Positions 8,699 to 17,812 of a stretch of 64,000 bases of DNA are shown one piece after another. Position 1 is the stretch's first letter. The number at the start of each line of letters is the position of its first letter. The position numbers were made by a program, and so were the translations under genes. This DNA is from Sphingomonadales bacterium (GTDB lineage: Bacteria > Pseudomonadota > Alphaproteobacteria > Sphingomonadales > Sphingomonadaceae): positions 62,001 to 126,000 of the forward strand of contig JAIXOE010000053.1 of assembly GCA_027486895.1 (NCBI GenBank), in the 5' to 3' direction. Under the pieces are notes generated by a model. The model was not told where the DNA came from. It saw nothing but the letters and a program-made list of their open reading frames with translations, and did no database searches.

Positions 8699-9257
8699 GT
8701 CACATCTCCTTCAACGGCGATCCATGGCGGACCGTGGAGACCTTATGCGGCATCGCATCTTCGCAGGATTTTGCCGATACTATACTTATTTGTATTCTTG
8801 TCCGGTTTCGCGGGTCACGGTCCCAGAATATCGATTGCTGCTGAAAGTCGAACCGCAGTTTCATCGAGAAGTGACCTTAACTGTTGTATGTCAGCGATTC
8901 AGGGCCTCGTTTCAAGCTGGTTGTGCTAGTATGATTATATTGACCTTGGCGCTGGCCGCAGCGTTGCCTTTCGCAGTTAGTCCAATCGCTTGGCCCAAGG
9001 TGCGCGTTTCGCTTGCCTCCCTTGGTGGCATCGTCGCTGGCCAAATGTAGCCAAGCCTGCATTATATACCAAGTGGGTCCTATGGCGCAAATTGAGCGAT
9101 CAGAATGTATCGCCGCGTGGCGGGATTACCTACGAGTGGATTGTTACGAAATGGATGGCAAGCTGGTATACGGTGAAACTTGCTTCTTCACATGAGCGGG
9201 GAAAGGCAAGGTTCAACCTGCCTTGCTCGACAGGCTGTTTGCCCTTTTAATTCGAAA
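8699..9257. other. Intergenic region, 559 bp, no supported gene
   Basis: This stretch holds the promoter region of the minus-strand PepSY operon and the 3' end of the efflux operon. Two very short plus-strand frames could be read (8931-9050, 39 codons, hydrophobic; and 9082-9195, 37 codons beginning M-A-Q-I-E-R-S-E-C) but neither has a convincing ribosome-binding site or a recognisable family. A candidate terminator for the minus-strand operon lies at 9199-9226. Confidence 0.5.
9199..9226 (-). terminator. Candidate terminator of the efflux-PAP2 operon
   Basis: Read on the minus strand, 30 bp past the PAP2 stop codon, the sequence forms a near-perfect hairpin with arms AAGGCA(G)GTT and AACCTTGCCTT followed by a short T run (TTTCC). 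Position and polarity fit transcription ending after the last gene. The T tract is short, so efficiency is uncertain. Confidence 0.45.
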
Positions 9258-10034
9258 TCAGTCGGTTGATGGCGACATTCCTTGTTCCTTCGCTTGATCA
9301 TTGAAACCTGTTTTAATCTCGGTTTGAGAAGGGTCTAAAAGTCTTCGTCTTTGTAATACCTGCATGCCTACCGAGCACAAAGCCGCCCAAAATGCTCCCA
9401 CGGCCCAGCCCGCAATGACGTCGCTTGGCCAATGAACGCCTAGATACACCCGGGAGAATCCGATCGTCAATGCCAGCGCTATCGCCATCGAGAGGATGTA
9501 GATCCTGGTTGCATTATCCATACGAGTGCGTGCGAGCAGCGCAGCTAATGTAAGATACACTACCGCCGAATTCATTGCATGCCCACTGGGAAAGCTGGTC
9601 GTATTGACATCGATTAGGTGCGAAACAAGATCTGGACGTGGCCGGTCAAACAGGGATTTCAGCAAAGTGCTGACAAGAGCTCCAGTCGACACAGCTGTGA
9701 CAACAAAAAGTGCCAATTTGCCCTTCCGACTAACCGCCAGAAAACCTGCCACGATGCCAGTGATAAGAGTCAAAACGGCAACGCCGCCAATTGCCGTTAC
9801 ATCCAGCATGGCTGATTGTAACCATCCGGGACCTAAAGGGAGAGAAGGGTTTTCAGATTTTCGCAAAGCCGCCATTGCAAACCTGTCAAAGGCCATGGTG
9901 TCGCCCTCTAAAACCTCTGAAGCCATTTTGACGAAGACAAAAAGGAGAATTGAAAGAATCAAAAACCAAATGAGTAATCCGCCATGGAATAGTCTGGAAC
10001 GCGTGAGGCGCTGAATACAGGCTTTGAGTGTCAT
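9258..10034 (-). CDS. PAP2-family (lipid) phosphatase
   Basis: 258 residues from the ATG at 10034; a GTG at 10109 would add 25 residues. All three phosphatase motifs are present in order: K-S-L-F-D-R-P-R-P-D (KxxxxxxRP), F-P-S-G-H-A-M-N-S-A (PSGH), and S-R-V-Y-L-G-V-H-W-P-S-D-V (SRxxxxxHxxxD). About six membrane segments. Family role: dephosphorylates lipid phosphates such as undecaprenyl diphosphate, phosphatidylglycerol phosphate or lipid A at the periplasmic face. It is the last gene of a minus-strand operon that starts with a tripartite RND pump, so it may remodel the envelope when the pump is expressed; that link is inferred from position only. Confidence 0.9.
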   Translation of the reverse strand: MTLKACIQRLTRSRLFHGGLLIWFLILSILLFVFVKMASEVLEGDTMAFDRFAMAALRKSENPSLPLGPGWLQSAMLDVTAIGGVAVLTLITGIVAGFLAVSRKGKLALFVVTAVSTGALVSTLLKSLFDRPRPDLVSHLIDVNTTSFPSGHAMNSAVVYLTLAALLARTRMDNATRIYILSMAIALALTIGFSRVYLGVHWPSDVIAGWAVGAFWAALCSVGMQVLQRRRLLDPSQTEIKTGFNDQAKEQGMSPSTD

Positions 10035-10098
10035 GAAGGGCAAACCACGTACTTTTTCCAGGTTTTCCTGATGTGCAGAGCAGGCGCAAAGTGCGATT

Positions 10099-10347
10099 TT
10101 ACCACGCACTTATCCCGCGCACCCATTGAAGTGCCGCTTCGTTCCAAATACGCTTGCCGCTATGGATGAGGAAGTTACCTTTAACACGCCACTGAAACTC
10201 AGAACGCGCCCGATCCGCCACCTTTTGCAGAGGAAGGCATAACCGGTTTATCGAAATCAATTTGTGCTTGGGTGGACGCGCCGGGGGAACGTTTTCAGAC
10301 GCTCGTGGCGCCTCCTTTCGGATACCGAGGCTAAAACCCCTGATCAT
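10099..10347 (-). CDS. Small basic protein of unknown function in the RND operon
   Basis: 82 residues, rich in Arg, Lys and Pro. Its ATG overlaps the stop of the cytochrome b-like gene (ATGA at 10344-10347), a hallmark of translational coupling and the main reason to call it real. The C-terminal part (W-R-V-K-G-N-F-L-I-H-S-G-K-R-I-W-N) loosely resembles the K-G-N-I-x-x-S-G-x-(R/K)-I-Y motif of the small secreted 'sunset'-type domain found at the end of some thermonuclease-like proteins, but lacks its Cys residues and PG motif. No signal peptide or membrane segment is clear. It could also be a chance frame. Confidence 0.45.
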   Translation of the reverse strand: MIRGFSLGIRKEAPRASENVPPARPPKHKLISINRLCLPLQKVADRARSEFQWRVKGNFLIHSGKRIWNEAALQWVRGISAW

Positions 10348-10907
10348 TTTTTGGCAAAGATTGACAGCATTGGACCAATGATCCGTTCCCCTCGCAATTC
10401 ATGAATAAACGAGATTGCGACATGCCCGACGAGATAGGCCCACATCAGGGGCGCAATGGTTTCGTGAACCTCCAAAAGCGGTTTTGCTGGTGCGACAAAA
10501 TAGCCCAGCAGACCGCTCAGCGCCATGCTCGTTGCAATGATTAGACCAAGGCCATGTACAGCGCTGGCAAACGGCCGCTCGTTTCGGCCTTTTCCGAGAG
10601 GTGCGAAAATCCTTCTTGCGTCCGTTGCAACCAGACGAAATTGCGATAGCGATAACCAGGGAAAAAACGCGACGAGGCGCGTCTCGCCGGATCGGGCAAT
10701 GCTCCACAGCCAAAAGGAGATAAGTAAGATAGTTGCTGCGATGCCCACTTTTTCGTGAATTTCAAACAGGCTGTCACCGGGGCGGTTTCGGCCCGGGCTT
10801 TGCATCACCAGGCTGAGGCCAAGCTGCGCAATTATGGTCAGCGCTACCAGCCAGTGCAAGAGTTTAGTTGCAAATGATCTTACTTCAAGCTTTTCAGCTT
10901 TGGGCAT
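10344..10907 (-). CDS. Cytochrome b561-like membrane protein
   Basis: 187 residues with four hydrophobic helices. His residues that could bind haem b are placed as in the di-haem cytochrome b561/Ni-Fe hydrogenase cytochrome b group: the first helix begins T-K-L-L-H-W-L-V-A-L-T, the second has E-I-H-E-K-V-G-I-A-A-T, and later helices carry A-V-H-G-L-G-L and V-G-H-V-A-I-S-F-I-H-E. Such proteins pass electrons across the inner membrane. It starts 14 bp after the RND permease stop and is coupled to the small gene downstream. A redox protein at the end of a drug-type RND operon is unusual. The electron donor and acceptor cannot be deduced. Confidence 0.82.
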   Translation of the reverse strand: MPKAEKLEVRSFATKLLHWLVALTIIAQLGLSLVMQSPGRNRPGDSLFEIHEKVGIAATILLISFWLWSIARSGETRLVAFFPWLSLSQFRLVATDARRIFAPLGKGRNERPFASAVHGLGLIIATSMALSGLLGYFVAPAKPLLEVHETIAPLMWAYLVGHVAISFIHELRGERIIGPMLSIFAKK

Positions 10908-10921
10908 GTGAGTATCTTTCT

Positions 10922-13900
10922 TTATTCCGCCGAGTTCTGAATTTTACTTCGGCTTCGGAAGCGGTCGTCGAGCCAATGAACCATGGCCGGCATGAATATG
11001 AGGACGAGTGGCACGGCGGCCGCCAAACCGAAAATAATGGCGGTCGCCAGCGACTTTTGCAGCCCGGCCCCCCTACTTATCCCAAGGGCGAGGGGAGCCA
11101 GAGTCAGAATTGCAATCAGCGCCGACATCAGGATGGGGCGCAGACGGTGGTGACCTGCAAGGCGCAGCGCTTCCGGCGATATCGCCGCTCCGGGTTTGAG
11201 TTCGGCCAAGAGGAAGATGATGAGTTCGGTCACCATTCCGATCACCATAGTGAGGCCCATGAGCGCCGAGATATCAAGTTCGGTGCCGGTCAACCAAAGC
11301 CCGATCATTACCGACGCGGCCGAAAGTGCCAATGTAGTCAGCGCGCTTATCGTAAATACCGGTTTTTCAAATAAATAGGTCAGCAGCAAAGTCACGAGCA
11401 GCACGGCGGCGGCAAAGACCATCGCGAGATCGGCAAAACTTTTTTTCTGCTCGGCATAAAGCCCGCCATAATCAACCCTGATCGTTGGCGGTAATTTCAG
11501 GCTCGCGACCGTCGATTGAACCTCGCGCATGGCGGTGCCAAGATCAGTTCCCTCAAGACGTGCGGTGACGGCCACAAAGGGCGAAAGATCTTCGCGTGAC
11601 AATTGCTTCTGGCCTGGAAGGATTGAGATCGAAGCAATCTCACGAACGGGTATGGCTGCGCCGCTAGCAGAGCGCACTGTCAAATTGCCCAGTTCCGTTA
11701 CGCGCCGCCGCAACTCCTGGGGTGCCCTGACCCGCACTGCAATCAGCTGCTCGCCCGCCCGGATCTGGGTTGCAATCGAACCGGTGACCAACCCTTGAAG
11801 TTGTGCCGCCACACTGCCGGGGTCGAGCCCGACTTGCTGCGCAGCGCCGGGATCGACCTTGATTCCTATCGCGTCTCCGGCCACGCGCTGGCCGTCATTG
11901 ACTTCGACTATTCCGCTGATCTTCCCGATCGCGCCGGCCACTTTCATTGCAGTAGCGTCGAGCTCGGTTCTATCCTCGCCGAACAGTTTGACTTCGACCG
12001 GCTGCGGGACAGCGGTCAGGTCGCCGATCAGATCTTCCATCAACTGCGCGGTCTCGATCGTCATTCCGGGAACCTTGGTTTCGATCTGCCCCCGGATATC
12101 GGTCATGACCGCCTCGATATCCCGCCTGGAGCCAGATTTAAGCCGGATGAAAAAGTCGCCTTCGTCTGGCTCGGATAACCCGCCGCCGAGCTGCAATCCT
12201 GTGCGCCGTGAATAGCTTGCTACCTCCGGGGTTGCGGTGATGATCGCTTCGGCCTGTCTTAAGAGGCGGTCAGTGTCGGCGAGAGCGGCACCCGGTTGCG
12301 CTTTATAGTCAAGAATGAAGCCGCCCTCATCCATCTTGGGCATAAAGCCCGAGGGCACCTGCCTGTACGAATAATATCCTGCGGCTCCAAGAATCGCGAC
12401 AGTAAGCAGAACGACGAGACCCGGACGAGCAAAGCTGCGGTCAAGGGCACGGTGATAATGAGTACTGAGGCGTGCCACCATCTTGTCCCCGCGTTCGGCA
12501 GCCTCCGCATCGCTTTGGCGCAGCCAATAAGCCGCGACAATTGGCACGACATATCGGGCATAGATGAGCGATACGACAAGCGCCGATACCATCGTAATCG
12601 CAAGCGCCTTGAAAAATCCGCCGGTCACGCCGCTGATGAATGCCAGAGGCAAAAAGACCACAACCGTCGCGAGCGTCGAAAAACCGAGCGGTCGTCCCAT
12701 TTCGGCGGCAGACGTCAAAAGCGCCTGCGCAGTATTTGCTTTGCCTTCCTGCATTCGGCGCATGACATGCTCGAGCATCACCACGACATCATCGATCACA
12801 AGGCCAACGGCCGCTGCCATCCCGCCCAACGTCATCATATTGAAGCTCATGCCTGATGCCAGCAAGGCCAAGCTGGTGGCAGCGAGCACCGCTGGCAAAA
12901 CTGCACCCGTCAATATCATCAACCGGGCAGACCTTAGGAACAGGAACAAGATTACACCGGCGAGCACCGCGCCGATCAAGATAGCGTCGCGCACCGCATT
13001 CGCCGCGCCAACGACGAGCTCGGATTGATCGTAAAAGGGCTGAACCGTTATTGATTTTGCCAAGCCCACTGCAGCTACGCGGGCTGTAATGGCGCTCACA
13101 ATTGCGACCGTATCGCCTCCATAGGACTGACGGATATTGACAAGAACCGCATCTCTGCCGTTGGATGTGACCTTGGTAAATATAGGCTCGACCGAGGGTT
13201 CAATGTCGGCAACCTGATCGAGCGTGGTTACGCCAGCTCCTGCCGTCGCTCCCGTCTTGATCGGCGTTCGCTTCAGATCTTCGATCGTCGCAATCTGATT
13301 ATCAACGAGCACGAGGTAGAGCCGGTGCTGGTCTTCAACGCGCCCGACGCCTATAACACTATTCTCACCGGCCAGAGCGTTTGCGACGTCGGTCAGCGTG
13401 ATACCCAGCGCATTTAGCTGCGCCGGCTCGATGGACACTGCAAATTCGCGGGGCGAACTGCCTAATATATCGACGCCAGCGACCCCTGGAATTGTGGTCA
13501 GTGCCGGACGCAGCTTCGTTTCGGCAATTTGCCGGAGCGTTGCAGGGTCAAGATTGTCGGACGTCAGCGCGAGGCCAAGAACAGGGAATATTGTAGGGTC
13601 GGAGCGCCTGATCCCGAAACGTGTTCCCACAGGAAGGTCTTGAGCAAGCGCCGCCACTTCGGTCCGGACGCCCAACTCTGACGTGACCATATTCTCCCCC
13701 CATGGGAAGAATAACGAAATTTCTGCGGAACCCCGGCTCGTCGTCGAACGGATGCGATTGACCCCCGGGACGGAACGCAACGCAATTTCGGCCGGCCTGG
13801 TAATCACTGCCGCCATCTCGGCAGGTGCCCGTTCGCCCGCGTCAATCGACACGACAACGCGCGGATAATCGATTTGCGGAAACAAAGCGACCGGGAGCTT

Positions 13901-13984
13901 CAGCGCTGCCAGCACACCCCCAAGCGTGACCAGCAAAACCGCAAGCGCAATCGACGCCCGGTGACGCTGCAAAAAGTCACTCAC
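10922..13984 (-). CDS. RND efflux transporter permease (AcrB/MMPL superfamily)
   Basis: 1020 residues, the usual length for the inner-membrane pump of a tripartite RND system. N-terminal helix A-S-I-A-L-A-V-L-L-V-T-L followed by the P-V-A-L-F-P-Q-I-D-Y-P-R-V-V-V pattern; a first large periplasmic loop; central helices with G-L-V-I-D-D-V-V-V-M-L-E-H, which supplies the paired Asp of the proton relay; a second periplasmic loop and C-terminal helices. It probably uses the proton gradient to expel hydrophobic compounds through the TolC partner. The GTG start overlaps the adaptor stop (GTGA), so the two are translated together. It lacks the heavy-metal type features of the CzcA encoded at 55.2 kb. 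Confidence 0.95.
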   Translation of the reverse strand: MSDFLQRHRASIALAVLLVTLGGVLAALKLPVALFPQIDYPRVVVSIDAGERAPAEMAAVITRPAEIALRSVPGVNRIRSTTSRGSAEISLFFPWGENMVTSELGVRTEVAALAQDLPVGTRFGIRRSDPTIFPVLGLALTSDNLDPATLRQIAETKLRPALTTIPGVAGVDILGSSPREFAVSIEPAQLNALGITLTDVANALAGENSVIGVGRVEDQHRLYLVLVDNQIATIEDLKRTPIKTGATAGAGVTTLDQVADIEPSVEPIFTKVTSNGRDAVLVNIRQSYGGDTVAIVSAITARVAAVGLAKSITVQPFYDQSELVVGAANAVRDAILIGAVLAGVILFLFLRSARLMILTGAVLPAVLAATSLALLASGMSFNMMTLGGMAAAVGLVIDDVVVMLEHVMRRMQEGKANTAQALLTSAAEMGRPLGFSTLATVVVFLPLAFISGVTGGFFKALAITMVSALVVSLIYARYVVPIVAAYWLRQSDAEAAERGDKMVARLSTHYHRALDRSFARPGLVVLLTVAILGAAGYYSYRQVPSGFMPKMDEGGFILDYKAQPGAALADTDRLLRQAEAIITATPEVASYSRRTGLQLGGGLSEPDEGDFFIRLKSGSRRDIEAVMTDIRGQIETKVPGMTIETAQLMEDLIGDLTAVPQPVEVKLFGEDRTELDATAMKVAGAIGKISGIVEVNDGQRVAGDAIGIKVDPGAAQQVGLDPGSVAAQLQGLVTGSIATQIRAGEQLIAVRVRAPQELRRRVTELGNLTVRSASGAAIPVREIASISILPGQKQLSREDLSPFVAVTARLEGTDLGTAMREVQSTVASLKLPPTIRVDYGGLYAEQKKSFADLAMVFAAAVLLVTLLLTYLFEKPVFTISALTTLALSAASVMIGLWLTGTELDISALMGLTMVIGMVTELIIFLLAELKPGAAISPEALRLAGHHRLRPILMSALIAILTLAPLALGISRGAGLQKSLATAIIFGLAAAVPLVLIFMPAMVHWLDDRFRSRSKIQNSAE

Positions 13985-15039
13985 TTCAAGCGGACCTTCA
14001 TACCATCATCAAGTGCCGTTCCGCCGTCGGTTACAACGCTATCGCCAGCCTTGATGCCGGAAATGACTGCAGCAAATTCCTTGGACGTCGCGCCAAGGAC
14101 GAGGTTGACGCGCTTGGCAACTCCCTTGTTCACGACAAAGGTGTAAGGCTGTCCTGCGTCGGAGAGCACAGCGCTATAAGGGATTGCCGGAAGTGCCGTA
14201 GCCGACTGGATCGTAACTTCACCGATCAGCGCTTCGCCGCTGCCGATGCTGACACCTCCCGGGAGCATTGCATAAATTGCCGCCAATCGCGTTGTTGGAT
14301 CGACACCAGGATCGACCGCCTGAATTGGCACTGCAAATTTCACATTGCCATTGGCATCGAGAACAGAAAGTGTGCCGCCAGCGCGGACGAGCCTCGCCTC
14401 TTCAGGGTCTATCCCGAATTTTGCCCTTGTTGCAGACGCGGGAACCAGCGTTGCCACCGTTGCACCCGCTGCAATAATATCGCCGGGGCTTGCAGATATT
14501 ATGCTTACGATGCCCTCAAACGGGGCTGTCAGAACCAGCGTACCATGACGCATGTTCAGGCTTGATGCCGTCGCCTGAGCACTGTCATAGGCAAGGCGTG
14601 CGCTTTCCACATCGGCGTTGCTCGCTAATCCGTCCCGGCGCAATCTCTGCATTCTAGCCAATTGGTTTTGGGCTGCCGATGCATCGGTTCGTGCGCGCAG
14701 TAGGTCTAACGACGATGCCGGGCTCGGCCGAAGGCGTGCGATTACGGCCCCGCGCCGGACACGTGTTCCAACCGGCGTATCGATTCTGATCAATACGGAT
14801 TCAGCGAGCGGTGCAAGGTCCCGGTTGGCCGCAGTTCCGCCGTCAGCAGCGCCATAAAGCCGCAGTTTTGTCTCGACCGGAGCAACGACAGCTTGCGCAG
14901 TTTTGACCAGCGCAGCCGGTGCCGAACTCTGCTGATCCGGACTGCCTTGCGATGAACAGCCGGCAAGCCCTGCAAAAATCATCATCAACGCAGCAGCTGC
15001 GCCTCGTTTCTTGCTATAAACGCTTTTCTGACCAGTCAT
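13981..15039 (-). CDS. RND efflux periplasmic adaptor (membrane fusion protein), lipoprotein
   Basis: 352 residues with a lipoprotein signal peptide (M-M-I-F-A-G-L-A-G-C-S-S, lipid-modified Cys near residue 28). The order is that of HlyD/AcrA adaptors: first half of the lipoyl/barrel-sandwich domain (V-L-I-R-I-D-T-P-V-G-T-R-V-R-R-G), helical hairpin (about 110-160), second lipoyl half (L-T-A-P-F-E-G-I-V), beta-barrel and membrane-proximal domain. It bridges the permease with the outer membrane channel. One base separates it from the TolC gene upstream and it overlaps the permease start by 4 bp. Confidence 0.94.
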   Translation of the reverse strand: MTGQKSVYSKKRGAAAALMMIFAGLAGCSSQGSPDQQSSAPAALVKTAQAVVAPVETKLRLYGAADGGTAANRDLAPLAESVLIRIDTPVGTRVRRGAVIARLRPSPASSLDLLRARTDASAAQNQLARMQRLRRDGLASNADVESARLAYDSAQATASSLNMRHGTLVLTAPFEGIVSIISASPGDIIAAGATVATLVPASATRAKFGIDPEEARLVRAGGTLSVLDANGNVKFAVPIQAVDPGVDPTTRLAAIYAMLPGGVSIGSGEALIGEVTIQSATALPAIPYSAVLSDAGQPYTFVVNKGVAKRVNLVLGATSKEFAAVISGIKAGDSVVTDGGTALDDGMKVRLK

Positions 15040-15040
15040 T

Positions 15041-16438
15041 CTATTCGAGCCCCGCTTGCCATGTTTCTGCCTTCCGTCCGACCGCCATTTCGAGACCGAT
15101 CATACGTTCAGTCTGCGATTGTACGATCTGCTCGATCTGCAACCGCTTCGACCAGATTGTGAGCATGGCATTGTCCGCCACCACTTGAGCTAAATCACCC
15201 CGTTGCGCCGCCTTGGTCGTGGCCAGCGCAAATCTTTCCAATGTCGGCAGTTCGGCACGCGCATTTTGAATTTGCTCCGCAGCCAGACCGTGAAGCTGGC
15301 ATAAGCTTGCGATGTCGGCACGAGCCTGAAAAAGTCGGGCGTCATATTGCGCCTGGAGAGCTTCACCGGTTGCTTCGGCGACCGCTATTGTGCCTCTACC
15401 ACGATTCCACAGTGGCAAGGATAATCCGATAGCAGGACCGATAAATCTGTTGCTGCTTTCGTTGCGTGATGAATTGATTGTCAGGTTGGGGGCTGGAAAG
15501 GCCGAGAGATTTGCGAGCCGCACCGCTGCATCCTGTGCTTTATACCCTTCTCTCAGCGCCGCGATATCGGTGCGTTCTCCGGCGAGGTTTTCAAGCTGCA
15601 TGCAATCGAACCTAAGGGTTTCAGGCTGGCCTGCAATCAGTTGTACTTCGGTTTGCGGGGGCAGACCCAAAAGCCTTACCAGATTTTGCCGGGATTGAGC
15701 CAATGCCAATTCGGACGAACGAAGCTGCGTTGCGGCATCCAGTTCCCCAAGGCGAGCTGATTGCAACTGGTCACCATTTATATCGCCTCGGCCCGCTGCA
15801 CGCCGTGTCCTGTCAAACAGATCCCGAGACACGCGCTCGATGTCGCGCAGCAAAGCAAGTTGCCGCTCGCCGGCAACAATTTGCCATGCGATGAGGCGCG
15901 CTTGCCCGGCAGTTTGCCACTCTGCCCACGCCAGATCGAGCCGGACCTGCCGCGCCTGTGCATCGGCCTGCGCAAGTGTTGCGCTCCGCGTCCGGACGGC
16001 GGCCAGATCTTGAGATAATGAACCCGCTAAGGCGTTGGCGAGGGTCGTGATAGGCCCTGAAATCACAAAGTCGATGCCGAAACTGAAGCTTGGATCGGGC
16101 AACAATCCTGCCGCAAAAACCTGCGCGTCAGCAACTTTGGTTTGCTTGCGCAATGCCCTCAAATCAGGGTTAGCGATGACCGCTATCTGGGCAATTGCGT
16201 CAGGTGATAGTGGCTGCGTCAAATCTACCGTTTGCGGTTTAATCCATACTGGTAGAAGGTCTGCGGCATCCTCTTCCAAGGCTTTCTGGGTTGCTGCATC
16301 GAACGCCGCATTCGAACTTTGCAACGGCGGAAGGGAATGCCTGCCCGTCGCTGTGCAACCCGTGGCCAGCAAAAGGGCAAAAATCGGCAGAATTGCTCGC
16401 GATTTTATCGGTTCAGTTTTCCGCTCTAGTGCCGTCAC
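15041..16438 (-). CDS. TolC-family outer membrane efflux lipoprotein
   Basis: About 465 residues from a GTG at 16438, chosen because AGGAA lies 6-8 bp upstream and because it places the lipoprotein signal (L-P-I-F-A-L-L-L-A-T-G-C-T-A-T-G) at the normal distance from the N-terminus; the open frame continues to 16495. Two outer-membrane efflux repeats of long amphipathic helices follow (A-D-A-Q-V-F-A-A-G-L-L-P-D-P-S-F-S and the A-P-N-L-T-I-N-S-S-R repeat). It forms the trimeric exit duct for the pump encoded next. First gene of the minus-strand efflux operon. Confidence 0.9.
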   Translation of the reverse strand: MTALERKTEPIKSRAILPIFALLLATGCTATGRHSLPPLQSSNAAFDAATQKALEEDAADLLPVWIKPQTVDLTQPLSPDAIAQIAVIANPDLRALRKQTKVADAQVFAAGLLPDPSFSFGIDFVISGPITTLANALAGSLSQDLAAVRTRSATLAQADAQARQVRLDLAWAEWQTAGQARLIAWQIVAGERQLALLRDIERVSRDLFDRTRRAAGRGDINGDQLQSARLGELDAATQLRSSELALAQSRQNLVRLLGLPPQTEVQLIAGQPETLRFDCMQLENLAGERTDIAALREGYKAQDAAVRLANLSAFPAPNLTINSSRNESSNRFIGPAIGLSLPLWNRGRGTIAVAEATGEALQAQYDARLFQARADIASLCQLHGLAAEQIQNARAELPTLERFALATTKAAQRGDLAQVVADNAMLTIWSKRLQIEQIVQSQTERMIGLEMAVGRKAETWQAGLE

Positions 16439-16519
16439 AGGCGGTTCCTTCGTTTTTCTCGATAATCTTGCTATCATTAGCTGTGCAACCCGCATTGTCA
16501 GTATAAACTTTGGTAAGGT

Positions 16520-17086
16520 CTAAGGTATCTGGCGTTCCTGCCTCTCCAGCAGTCGGTAAACGTCTGCCAGTTTTGTGGCCTGATCATCCAACAGACCTTT
16601 AAGTGTTTCGATCTGGCTTCGGTCCCATTTTTCATGAAGCGCCATGACTTCGAGCTCTGCCTTCAAATTAACTTCATAATCATGTTGCGCCGACACTCTG
16701 TCACGCTTTGCTTGCCTGTTTTGGCTCATCATGATGATTGGGGCTTGAATCGCCGCTATCATCGATAGCATGAGGTTGAGGAAGATGTATGGATAAGGGT
16801 CGAAGGCCAACTTCCACGTGGCCAGAATCTCTGTATTCAACAGCATCCAGCTCAAAAGAACGCCAAAAAATCCGAAGATGAACGCCCATGACCCGCCAAC
16901 AGCGGCAACGCGGTCGGCAAGACCGTCCCAATAGGTCTCATGCAAAGCGTCGTCGCTGAGGTCGCGGCTGACTGGCGTTCGGTTAGCAAACTTTTCGAGT
17001 ACGGCGATTTCATCATTATCGAGAGCGCTCTGTTCTTTTTGTAAAAGCTTTAATGCAAGCGCCTGCATCTGGCCATCAACATTCAT
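16520..17086 (-). CDS. DUF1003 membrane protein
   Basis: 188 residues. Two hydrophobic helices around residues 60-110 with the family core (D-R-V-A-A-V-G-G-S-W-A-F-I-F-G-F-F-G, then D-P-Y-P-Y-I-F-L-N-L-M-L-S-M-I-A-A-I-Q-A-P-I-I-M-M-S-Q-N-R), followed by a charged helical tail (V-N-L-K-A-E-L-E-V-M-A-L-H-E-K-W-D), all typical of DUF1003. Function is not known; the conserved Q-N-R end of the second helix and the cytosolic coiled region suggest a channel- or transport-linked role. It is transcribed toward the TolC gene and away from the frameshifted ion channel gene. Confidence 0.88.
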   Translation of the reverse strand: MNVDGQMQALALKLLQKEQSALDNDEIAVLEKFANRTPVSRDLSDDALHETYWDGLADRVAAVGGSWAFIFGFFGVLLSWMLLNTEILATWKLAFDPYPYIFLNLMLSMIAAIQAPIIMMSQNRQAKRDRVSAQHDYEVNLKAELEVMALHEKWDRSQIETLKGLLDDQATKLADVYRLLERQERQIP

Positions 17087-17343
17087 ATTTTGTCACCTTT
17101 TCCTTTCACTGCGGTGCCGGACCCGTTCTGACCCGAACCTTTTGCCTGCCTTGATGGCATGGCAGGACCAAAATCACACTGCCGGTCCAGAATTTTCAGT
17201 GTAGCGTCTGGTCGCCCTTTCGCTCCAACTTCATGCCTTGCCGATGTGAAAAACTGATCCAATGTAATTTTTGATGGTCAAATACTCCGCTATTCTTAGA
17301 TAAACGTAGCGGAACGACAAAATCCGCATGGAACAAACACAAT

Positions 17344-17812
17344 ATGAACTTTGAAGCCTTCGCTGCTTGGGGTGACTTTACAATTGCGCTGACCATATGC
17401 GCTATTCTGGTGCTGGTTACGACATCCTTCCACTATGAAGCTTTGCGCTGGCTGGCAGCGCGCGCGCATGCGCCAAGCCAATCGTCGGTCGGTCCCCGCG
17501 ACACTGTTTTTGCTGGTTCTTGCGCATGTTGTCGAGATCGGTGCCTATGCGGTGGCTTATTGGGTTGCCGCAGTTCCACTGCACATAGGAAGTTTTGGTG
17601 GCCGCGAAGCGCTCCAAACGCTGGATTATTTTTATTATGCCGCAGAAACCTATTCGTCACTCGGTTATGGCGATATTTTCCCAGTGGGCGAAATGCGATT
17701 GATCGCCAGCATCGGACCGCTGAACGGCATTCTGCTTTTGGCGTGGTCGGGCTCGTTCTTATTTGCGCTAGTTCAACATACCCATCCGCTAACGCTTAAA
17801 GATTTACCGTGA
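17344..17812 (+). pseudogene. Two-TM potassium-type ion channel gene, frameshifted
   Basis: Two overlapping frames together make one channel protein. Frame one (from ATG 17344) gives M-N-F-E-A-F-A-A-W-G-D-F-T-I-A-L-T and a first helix up to R-W-L-A-A-R; frame two (to 17812) gives R-R-S-V-P-A-T-L-F-L-L-V-L-A-H-V-V-E and the pore with Y-S-S-L-G-Y-G-D-I, the K+ selectivity filter T/S-x-G-Y-G-D, then the second helix. The switch falls at a (GC)5 tract at 17458-17467; loss of one GC unit (or gain of one base) would explain it. As given, neither frame makes a full channel. It may be a true pseudogene, a slippage-variable gene, or a sequencing error. Confidence 0.8.

Noticed and set aside
12296-12856. 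Plus-strand 186-codon frame opposite the RND permease
   Set aside because: Antisense shadow of a clear permease gene; composition is that of reversed codons.
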